Under the pieces are notes generated by a model. That model was not told the origin of the DNA, did no database searches, and worked only from the letters and a program-made list of their open reading frames with translations. A DNA stretch of 64,000 nucleotides. It comes from Euborellia annulipes. Taxonomy: Eukaryota > Arthropoda > Insecta > Dermaptera > Anisolabididae. A program made the translations under genes and the position numbers. Where the stretch lies: positions 62,001 through 126,000 of the forward strand of contig JAKCPI010011633.1 in NCBI GenBank assembly GCA_023213315.1. Direction: 5' to 3'. Below, in pieces: positions 9,601-18,800 of this stretch. Numbering within the stretch: position 1 is the stretch's first letter; each line of letters starts with the position of its first letter.

Positions 9601-12600
9601 ATGGAGAATTACAAGATATGCAAGATGAAGCATTAGAAAAAGAATTAGCTATAACAGATAGGTAACAAAAAAGTCAATTATTTATTATTTTGATGTTGTT
9701 AATGTGCAGGCTGCTTTATATATATTTTGAAAACAAAGTATCGATGGCTACCGGAGACGTTTCACACGCTGAATGGTCGGGGTCACCAATCCGAGCTTTC
9801 ACCGCGCTTCAAATAAGTGTATAAAGTATAGAGGGGGGGGGGGTATATAAGGGAGAGCTCCCGGCTTGAACCAAAATTTTTAAATTGTACACATTTATTC
9901 AAATAATTTATTACATAAACAAAATTAGTACCTAGCAGATTCTAACAAGCGAAATATCAGAGAGGGAGATCAGGAGAGAAATTACTTAAACCGGGACTTT
10001 TTGGGATCCTACTTTAAATGACAAAATAAAAATTTCGTCGGTTGAGAGGTGGTTATCTCTATTTTTTTTATTTTTTGGAAAATGAGTTTTTTTATTTATA
10101 TTATAATTGGTTATTTTCTAATCCTATTTATAATGGTAGGAAACAAATTAATGAAAATATTTAAAAAATATATGACTGTGAGTTCTGCTTGCAGTCATTC
10201 ATCAAGGTAGCCGGCAAGCTGATTTCTGTATATTACAATTCTGGAGATAATTTTTGCTTCTCAATCTAGGATTATATATATTAGGGTGATCGAAAATAAT
10301 TTTTTTTCGAATGCGCAAAAGTTTTATCCTACGGTAAGAAAAAAAACCGGTTGGTATCTTCAGGTTCTGCATCATAATTGTGTTTCCAAAAATCAGCAAT
10401 TTTCAAATTTTCGAGTTTCAGTTTGAAGTACCAAGTGCCATCTAAAGATATCAATCGATTTTAAATTATTTTTCTTCTTACTATTTGAGATAACTTTTGT
10501 GCGAACTTTGGAAATTCTGGATTCGATTTCTGGGAGCGAGGGGCGTTTCGCCCACTAACAAAATGTATAGATTTCGAAAATTATTTAACAATAATATAAT
10601 ATACAATGTATTTTATACATATGCTCTACTCGTTTATTATTCATGCAATTGTTCTGTTCAGCATATATTAGAGTCATCCCGAAGCGATAAAGGCATTTTA
10701 TTTTAGTTGAACTTCCCTTTACGATCAAGATCTTTCACAGAGCTACCAAATCTCATCAAATTTGTTTTATATTCTGAGATATTATTAATATTTTTTTAAT
10801 TATATTATAAGGACATCGGCCAAAAAATGAATACTTTTGCGTATTATCCGTTTATTTGTAGATATTTCGATTCTAATGGTATAGAATCATCCTCAGTACA
10901 ATCAACAGATGTTTTGCAAATTGTTAACTCTTCTCATCCAATATGACAAAACAGCTGCGCATTCCATGAATGCAATTTTCATAATCAATTATGAAATGGA
11001 TGGGAAGAGTTAACGATTTGCAAAACATCTCTTGATTATACTGAGGATGATTCTATATCATTGGAATCGAAATATCTACAAATAAACGGATAATACGCAA
11101 AAGTATTCATTTTTTGGCCGATGTCCTTATAATATAATTGATCATCCTTACGGCCATCTACTAACAATATTTTTTTAAATTACTTTTAGATTTGCCAAAA
11201 AACAAATTCGTTTACTTGAAAATGAGATCGGCCGATGGCAGGTTTTGGTCGATTCTGTTACTGGAATAAGTCAACCAGATTTTGACAATCAAACATTAGC
11301 AATATTGAGAGGACGACTCGTCAGATATTTGATGCGTTCCAAAGAAGTAAGTTGAAAGAAAATAAAATAAAACTAAAAATTAAGCGTTTTTTCATCTCTG
11401 CCAAATCCAGCGTAGATAAATTCATACTATTCCTGTTTTACCAGAACATGAAAAAACGATTTAATTTTAATAAAATAAAATTGATTTCGTCTTTTGTAGA
11501 TTACAGTGGGAAGATCAACTACCGATCATAATGTAGATGTTGATCTCTCATTGGAAGGACCTGCTTGGAAAATTTCCCGAAGACAAGGTACAATACGTTT
11601 AAGGAATAATGGAGATTTTTTCCTTTCATCAGAAGGAAAACGACCCATCTATGTTGATGGAAGACCTATCTTAGCCGGGAATAAATATCGACTTAATAAC
11701 AACAGTGTTGTCGAGGTAAGATAATTTAACATCCATTATGATGAAGAGATAATGTCTGCATATTAGAAAATGTGATAAGAGAAGAAGTCAACCTCTATGG
11801 AATATTAATAAGAGGGTAAAAATTCAGCCAAGGTTATTTCTTTATACGTTTAATTCACACAACTGACGTTTCGGTTCCGTGTTTGAACCATCCTCAGAGC
11901 TGGCGAAAAGTCATTATGAAAGTGTCATAGTGGATTTTATACATTGTTGAATAACTCTTATATAATAAATATATACACAGTATGAGATGACCAGGAACCG
12001 GAACCGAAACGTCAGCTGTGTGAATTAAACATATAAAGAAATAACCTTGGCTGCATCTCTCATTTCTACCCTCTATGGAATAGATCAACATTTCAAATGG
12101 CATTTTCAAATTAAAGCCTAAACGTCTATAATAATTTATAATAATATAAAATTCTTCTATTTAGTATTCACTTATTAGAGGCTGGAATTTTAAGAGAGAA
12201 TCTTTCTGACGAAGGACCAGCAAATGCATTTTATCTTTGACTTATAGCCCAGGGCCGGATCTAGGGGGGGGGGGGGGGCAGTGGGTGCACGTGCCCCGGG
12301 CCGCAGATATCAGGGGGGCGGCAATTTTGGACAGGAAAAAGGAAAAAATTTTGGTTCCGCGGGCGGCAAAAATTTTGCGTCTGTAAAAAAAAGGTAAAAT
12401 ATTTTTTCGGACGGGAAAATTTGGTTCCTTGAAAAAAAATTTTTCCGCAGAAAAATTTTTGAGATCAGGGAAAATTTTAAGGAGGGGGCGGCAAATTAAA
12501 TTTTGCCCCCCCCCCCCCCTAAAAAATCTCCTAGTTCCGGCCCTGTTATAGCCAGTCGAAAAAATTTACAAAAAAATAATTTAAAGTATAGAGTTTTTCA

Positions 12601-12772
12601 TATCATGAACTGTTTTCTCTCTCAACCATTCATTATTATTCAATTATTTTATCATAATTTTAAAAAAATTTAAATTTTTTAGATCGCTGGATTACGTTTT
12701 ATCTTCCTTGTCAACCAAGAATTGATAACTGTTATTCGACAGGAAGCTGCTAAAATGAATCTCCAACCATAA
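6605..12772 (+). CDS. MCRS1: Microspherule protein 1 (MCRS1), complete
   Basis: Nine exons: 6605-6708, 8454-8581, 8643-8875, 8932-9150, 9217-9355, 9538-9661, 11190-11346, 11500-11715 and 12683-12772. All have GT/AG borders and consistent phases, and total 469 codons plus a TAA stop (human MCRS1 is 462 residues). Residues 35-45 are a basic SSRSIKRRR patch, probably nuclear targeting. The conserved N-terminal MCRS block starts around RWKPTDDLALIIGIQQTNDL and runs to about residue 290, followed by a short coiled coil near 305-330. The FHA domain spans about 369-466, with GRST, ISRRQG and NNGD in the expected order. MCRS1 is a chromatin protein of the NSL and INO80 complexes and also acts at spindle microtubules. 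Both termini are intact and I see no break. The start is the first ATG of exon 1, followed by an acidic leader. Confidence 0.95.
6709..8453 (+). other. MCRS1 intron 1: transposon-like block and tRNA relic
   Basis: It contains a tRNA 3'-half relic on the minus strand at about 7035-7065 (GTTCGACTCCCGGGAGCC) with no usable 5' half, a TA repeat near 7350-7372, and the element at 7453-8393. The rest is AT-rich and unremarkable. Confidence 0.55.
7453..8393. mobile_element. Candidate DNA element with four GTCAGTCCC repeats
   Basis: GGGCCATTCTA at the left end and TAGAACGACCC at the right end match as an 11-bp inverted repeat with two mismatches. Inside, GTCAGTCCC recurs at 7627, 7823, 7987 and 8142, three of the four followed by a TGG. 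No long frame exists. I do not recognise the family, and no clear target duplication is visible. Confidence 0.45.
9387..9485. repeat. Small inverted repeat in MCRS1 intron 5
   Basis: AAAGGTTTCTGGATTTCTCC at 9387 faces GGAGAAATCTAGAAACCTTT at 9466-9485, with one mismatch. It occupies most of a 182-bp intron just after the donor. Confidence 0.7.
9725..9815 (-). repeat. SINE-D fragment
   Basis: ATGGCTACCGGAGACGTTTC and GGGGTCACCAATCCGAGC are shared with the copies at 24004, 56790, 59150 and 60290. It is a fragment inside MCRS1 intron 6, on the minus strand relative to the tail-bearing copies. Confidence 0.6.
10856..10901 (-). ncRNA. Hammerhead-ribozyme-like motif, left arm
   Basis: On the minus strand: TTGTA (stem I), CTGAGGA core, extra T, GATTC/GAATC stem II, GAAA, ATAT as a self-complementary stem III, C at position 17 (AUC triplet), then TACAA. 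TACAA pairs perfectly with TTGTA. This is the best-paired copy in the window. Confidence 0.5.
11036..11081 (+). ncRNA. Hammerhead-ribozyme-like motif, right arm
   Basis: The mirrored copy of the motif at 10856. It has the same CTGAGGA core, extra T, GATTC/GAATC stem II and GAAATATC. Stem I is TTATA/TACAA with one mismatch. Confidence 0.42.
11825..12053. repeat. Fold-back element in MCRS1 intron 8
   Basis: Arms 11825-11879 and 12000-12053 pair closely (CAGCCAAGGTTATTTCTTTA and its complement). The spacer is about 120 bp. It carries GACGTTTCGG and CCGAAACGTC and one good hammerhead-like motif. Confidence 0.8.
11860..11902 (-). ncRNA. Hammerhead-ribozyme-like motif with GUC site
   Basis: On the minus strand: CAGCT (stem I), CTGAGGA, extra T, GGTTC/GAACC stem II, GAAA, then CGTC, so that ACGT is a self-complementary stem III and GUC the cleavage triplet, then AGTTG. 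AGTTG pairs with CAGCT through one G-U wobble. The facing arm near 12000 keeps GAACCGAAACGTC but has a damaged core. Confidence 0.5.
12250..12545 (+). mobile_element. hAT-like MITE with 8-bp target duplication (family R4)
   Basis: The ends are CAGGGCCGGATCTAGG and CCTAGTTCCGGCCCTG, nearly perfect inverted repeats. TTATAGCC flanks both sides (12242-12249 and 12546-12553). The inside is bounded by long G and C runs. The second copy is at 61736-61974. Eight-bp duplications and CAGGG ends are hAT hallmarks. It lies in MCRS1 intron 8. Confidence 0.9.
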
Positions 12773-12866
12773 ATGTGATTAATAAGACTTAATTTATTAT
12801 TATTATTATTTTTTCTTAATGATTATAAAAATCTCTTTTAATTTTATTTTATACCTCATTTATAAG

Positions 12867-12872
12867 AATAAA
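12867..12872 (+). terminator. Poly(A) signal candidate for MCRS1
   Basis: AATAAA lies about 95 bp downstream of the stop codon, in an AT-rich 3' flank. Confidence 0.55.
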
Positions 12873-15445
12873 ATAGACAATTAGATAATTCATAAAAATG
12901 TATTGTTTAAATAGGAATGTTTACCATACATTATAATATTTAAAAAAATAATATTCTTAATACATCAATAGAAAAATATACAATAAGTACTTATATATTT
13001 ATTCTATATTGGTTTTATATTATGTTAGGCGAAGTAGAGAGAAAAGGCAGCAGAGCAGAAAGGCCTCTTAGTTGAGAGAAATAGGCACCCAAGCTTATAA
13101 CAATCTCTTGTTTAAATTAGCTATTCTCTTCTCAAATAAAAAATAAAAAAATAATAAATACAGAGGGGAGGGTAAAAATATTAATATATAGGCTATAATG
13201 TAAATGACCATAATTTTATGAAATACAAAAATAGAACTTCAATTTTTTTCTTAACAAAAGATATCTACTTAAATAAATATAAAGAGATTATTTAGAGCAA
13301 AGGATAAAATTTTTCAACTACAAAAATTGTTTCATTTTTTCTTTAAAGACAATTACTTACCCTTTTAGAGGGAAAAGTACATTAGCTAAATGTGTTATTG
13401 TCCTAACATGTATCACGTAGAGGGCGTTAGTCAAGAAAGAAATTAATTTGCATATTAATCTAGTTAATTAATATATGTTGATAACATTGGAATGACTTCA
13501 GTACCGTACGGCTTTGCAAACGTTATTAATTAAAATATAAGTATGTTCTGGTTATAATTTAGGGCCGATTTCTTTAACCATGGTTAAGTTTCGACTTGTT
13601 AGCCCTGTAATGAAGAAACCTCTCTCTTCTTCTAAATCTTATTTAGTCTGAGATTGTTTTTATATGTGGGGTTTCACGGGGGTATAAGAGTAAAAACAAC
13701 AAATGTAGATTATACTCGATATATTTCAGGTTATTATCCCATCTTCAGGATTTACAGACAACTCGCGTTGTGTTAAAGGTCCGTAAAACCCCACATATAA
13801 ATACAAACCACAGTTTAAAATGTTTCACTAAAAAACCCAAACAGCAAACTTTAAATTTAAATCTTATTTAAAAATATACCACATCTCATAATACAAAAAT
13901 AACACATCTGTTTTATTTCCTTTTCTACTTCTTTTAATAACAAAATGATGAGATGAGGGATATTTTATAATAAGATTTACTTAATACTGAAGATGGTTAC
14001 TTCATTTTAAACCAGTTACTTGACCATGGATGAAGAAACCTGTTTGTTGTGCGACTAATAAAGAGAATGGGTGATGAATATAATAAAATTAAGGAGAAAC
14101 ATTAGTATTTACAATTTTTTAAAAGGCCAAATAAAGTTTTATATTAATTTTTTTCTTGACTAAGAGGGTGGTGGTGGGGAGGGGGTATTATTATGTAATT
14201 TTTATCCACATCAAATGAACTCGAATATAATTATTGTACAATTGTATCTTGCCTTTGCAGCCTAACACGAAATGATGAATGAATGAAGCATATCTCAAGT
14301 TATTTGCTGTCATCCAAGCACATTTCTACATCTTTTTTGTTTTATTTTTTATTAAAGATTTATTTTTTATCCTAATATGCAAATGGCCTCTTATTTTAAA
14401 TGAATTTTATTTCTATTAAGGAATACTTTTGGAATTAATAATAAAAATCTTACTAATTACAAACTGTCTTATTTTAAAATTTAAATATTCTTAATTTTTA
14501 ATTATTCGGTCAATAAATAAACTTCATTTATTTAAGAATAAAGAACTTTAAAAAAAAAAACAGTAAGTACTTAGTACTAAGGAGATTTAAGAAAATTTCA
14601 AAAATTCAAAATATTTTATTATATATATAAATATATTACATTAAATATCTTTTTTTGTATTTCATAAAATTATCCTTGGAATTGGATGGCCATTTAATTC
14701 ATTTTATCTTATCATGGCATTGTTATTAAACACATAAGAGCTTAAAAAATCACTGTCAATTATAATTAATTAATTATAAAAAAATACTTTCTTTTAAAAA
14801 AAAGTGGTCTTTTTTGCTGTAAGTAAAAAACCATCGTCACTTTTTTAATCACTCAATGGCAAGTGTCTTTAAAAAAATGTTCAGTCGTTTTTAAATACAC
14901 TTAATAAATATAGACCTATAAAAAATAGTTCATTTGAAATATTATTTTCCCAATAATAAATTAAGTATTACAGGATGTTTACTTGAAGAGTATTTATTAA
15001 AATTATTTTTTATAAAAAATATTTCCAAAAATTTTTAACAACAAAAACAAAAAATTACTATTCATATTTAATTAAATAAATATTGTTATGCTCTTCACAA
15101 CTTACATGTATAATTATAATAATATAAAAAAAAATTTAATATAAGGATTTTTTAATTATCTAAAGCTTTGAGCACCTATAGGGCATCCATAGATTTCTTC
15201 TGGACTATTATATATATAGCCTGGTCTATTTTGGTTCATAGTAATATATAATAAGAATCCGGTTAGGCTGTTTTTTTTTTGGTGAGCCTAGAGTAGCTTT
15301 AAAATGAGATCTTTTTCAGAACTTTCTAAAAAAAATAAGAAAATATGATAAGTAATTTTTTAAGTTTTCTTGCTTTCTCATTTCATTATCTTATTTAGGA
15401 CTAAAATAAGTAAACAAAGATTCGCAAGTAAACATCCCAAAAGAC

Positions 15446-15451
15446 TTTATT
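15446..15451 (-). terminator. Poly(A) signal candidate for the transporter
   Basis: TTTATT on the plus strand (AATAAA on the minus) lies about 125 bp beyond the stop at 15576. Another at 15551-15556 lies only 20 bp beyond the stop and seems too close. Confidence 0.4.
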
Positions 15452-15575
15452 TGTGCTGGGAAATATATACTTTACAATACTTTTTTTTTCATTTCTTTTT
15501 TAAGAGAGTTCAATCAATCATATTGGAAAAGTGTAAATTTTCCCCCTCTGTTTATTTTATTAGTAATTTGTTATT

Positions 15576-15896
15576 TTATAAACGTTGAGTAAGGAGTTCC
15601 GGTTCCTCTTCTTTGACCGGTGTTGATGGTGATGAAGAGGTTGGTGGTTGAATGCTGATGGTCGTCACAGTTGTTGTTGTTACTGTGATTGGTTCATCAT
15701 CTGGAATTTTCTTCTCTGGCACTGGTTGGCAACATGCAAATTCCCAGACCTTTTCATCCTCGCCGAAAAGCTCTCCATCTTCTAGGGTCACCGGTAAAGC
15801 GCGATGCAGGGTCTCAGGGAGAAGAAGACATAAAGCAGCGCCAATAATGGATAATCCACCAAGAACCAGCTCTGGCAAAGCTCGCCAATAATGCGA
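15576..15896 (-). CDS. Transporter exon 7 (last helices and tail)
   Basis: It opens with TCGCATTATTGG after a TTTCCAG acceptor and encodes SHYWRALPELVLGG, TM12 and LLPETLH, then a hydrophilic tail with a Thr/Val-rich run. It joins exon 6 in phase 0. Confidence 0.92.
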   Translation of the reverse strand, partial: SHYWRALPELVLGGLSIIGAALCLLLPETLHRALPVTLEDGELFGEDEKVWEFACCQPVPEKKIPDDEPITVTTTTVTTISIQPPTSSSPSTPVKEEEPELLTQRL

Positions 15897-18800
15897 CTGG
15901 AAATTAAATTTTCATTTTATAATAGACTATTAATTTCTCTATGAACAGGAAATGCAAGGCAAGGTCAAGGATTGTTGGCCGACGACAAGCTTTGAGAAGG
16001 ACATCGGTAGCGTAGGTCAGTGAGCTGGAGAATGGGTTGATTTTACCAAGTTTCTACACAAATATAATCAAATTAAAATTCATCAAAAAATATAAATTTT
16101 TTGTTATTAATTAAATTTTTTTGTTATTAATTAAAAAGTATATTTGGTTCATAAATTGAGAGCAGAAGCATCCTTTAGGGGAAAGGAGACAGGGAAGGGG
16201 ATTTGCCCCCCCCCTCCCCAAGCAGTGGCGTACCGAGACAGTTTGGGGGGCCTGGGCGTCACTAGAAGAGGGGGCCTACATACATTATGTAGCCTACCAT
16301 GGGTGTATATTGAATTTTTTTGGAGGGGGGGGCGAACATATTTTTAAATATCCCCTCCTTCATACACAAAAATATTTTTAAAATACTGTATATCCTTGAA
16401 ACTCGGGCCCTCTCATCGACAAAATTCTTTTTTATCTAAATTTTTCTATTTTTTCCTGAGTCCCGAGTCCATTCAAAGACAAATATTTAGGAGCCTGAGT
16501 CGGACCGCCCCCCCCCCCCCCCCCCCTCGGTACGCTTCTACCCCCAAGGGCTCTGATCTTTTTTAAATTTTATATATATATTATTCTAAATAAAATATTT
16601 CAAAATTTATCTACACGTATATAAACTGTAAAAATTAATTAAATTAAATACCTTTTGGCAAATTTGAGATAAGTATTTGTAAGAAAATTTTGAGGAAAAA
16701 AGTTTGCCTCCCCCAACCTTCCCCTCCCAAGAAAAAGTTTAAATGACGCCACTGATTGAGAGCCCCTTGAAACCCTCTCAGGGGCAAATATTGCCACTGC
16801 TCATGATTGTTATATATACAATAATGAGGGGTTCAGGCAGCCAAAAATAATTTCCTGCTTCTATAAAAAAAAAAAATGACAGTAAAGCCCTTCTCCCGCT
16901 GATCTCCCAAGGAATCGTGAGTTAATTAATTTCATTTCTAAAAATTTCAAAGTTATCAGAACGTATAATTTATTTTTTTTATATATATTTATAAGAATTA
17001 AATAGCGTATGATTTTTCCATTTAAAAGCATTTAATGTTTAAACATGGTCAACCAATCTTAATAAATAATAATGATCTATTTCGAGGGTTGGCGAGTGAC
17101 CTTTCTCCTTCTGGCATTTGGCCACTCTCAAACCCTGACCTACTTTGAGATAAAGTCTATATTGATTAGCCCCTAGAAAAATATTTAAAGTGGAGACAGA
17201 TCATATGATTTTAAATTTTTTTTATCCATATTAATTTAGGTGTACTTAATATCGTAAGATTTTATATCATAATTTATAATTCAACCCTGAGACTTGGGTA
17301 AAATTTGGCTCTGATGAATTTTATGGGAATCATAGGCGTAGCCAGGGGGGGGGGGGTTCAACCCCCCCCCCATGGAACCCAAGCCATGGCCAGATATTTA
17401 ATACAAATTATATTTCATATAGGGTAAGAGAAAGTAAAATATAATAATTTACTCTAGCTAAAAAAAAAAAAATAAAATGATTTATAAATACCCTAAAATA
17501 AATTTTTGAAAAAAATCTCCCCCCCCCCATTAAAAATTTCTGGCTACGCCAATGATGGGAATTAACTAACGAGATGTAATGATGTACTATACGTGTAGGT
17601 GAACACGTATATGGATAATTGTCTATGGCAAAAACATTATAAATAGAGAGTATATAATTAGAGTTAAGTATTATTTATTTAAAACATATCCAATAAAAAG
17701 TTATATAAATCTCCGGCCATTTAGACCCCGTCCCTATTATTTAAATAAATTTTTGTTACATGCGACTGGATGCGATTTTCGGTGGGGTTGATGGAAGATT
17801 CAATTTACAGGTGGGCTTTTCTGGGGGATGAAAATTTTTTAAATAATATCTTCAAATTCTAGAACCGTTAAGGTGATTTGTGACTTGAAATTGATAGTTT
17901 AAAATAAATGTAAAAATATATTTTAGACAAAAAAATCATAATTTCTTAGGATGATTAGTTTTGAAAACTTTTTCAATTTGTTCTCGGAGGGGGTCCCCCC
18001 CTCCTTTATTCCTTCCCTGGATTCGTGAGGACTTAGCCACTATCGAGTGAATGGATCAAGGAATTCTACAATATTTAAAGTATTTTGAAAAGAAAAAGTT
18101 AAAGAGATTTACACATACCAGATAGAGGATATGTGAGCTAAAGAAAGTAGCTGCATATCCGACCATATGGATGGCTGCAACACCCTGACCTCTGACCTCG
18201 GTGGGAATCAACTCTGCTGCATATTGTGCGCCACTGCTGTACGCGATGTTTACTCCGAAACGGCCAACAACAGCCAAACAGGAAATGAGCACCGGATCTG
18301 TAAACAATATTGGGTCAATCGATTAAATATGAAAATATTTTAATATTTAATTTATGAAAACAAAAAGTAAAAAACGTTCATAGTAGAAGAAATACGCGTA
18401 TGGACAAAATACAAAAATGATATTGATATAAAATTTAAATATGTAACATAATTCTGAAAGTTTTGTTTGATGAGACTGAAAATCGCTCGAAATAAGAAGT
18501 AAAAAAAAAAAAAAATATAAAAAAGAGCCCCTTTAGTTAGGCAACCGAACTATCATGTTTTGTTCTAGTTAACCATAATAGACAGGAGTACAAAATCTTT
18601 TATCTCTTTTATGGCATTTGACTCCAAGCTTTATAATTGGTAGCCATTATTATTTATATTGTTCCAAATGTAGAGTGGAGGAAATTTTTTGTAAATATAA
18701 TTCCTCAAAAGCAATATCGTCCCCCCACCCCACTTTGCAATAAAAATTTATTTAAATTATAATGACTACCAAATAATTAAAATAAATAAGGACTGAGTCC

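Larger units (their letters stand above)
10798..11139. repeat. Long fold-back element with about 150-bp arms
   Basis: The left arm (about 10798-10944) and right arm (about 10985-11139) are nearly perfect complements with a spacer of about 40 bp. Each arm carries a hammerhead-like motif on opposite strands. It lies in MCRS1 intron 6, ending 50 bp before exon 7. Confidence 0.85.
12773..15575. other. Convergent intergenic region between MCRS1 and the transporter
   Basis: AT-rich and without a gene I can support. It holds MCRS1 3' UTR sequence, an inverted repeat of ATATGTGGGGTTT (near 13660) and AAACCCCACATAT (near 13785) around a weak hammerhead-like motif at 13713-13755, and the 3' UTR of the transporter from the right. 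Confidence 0.6.
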
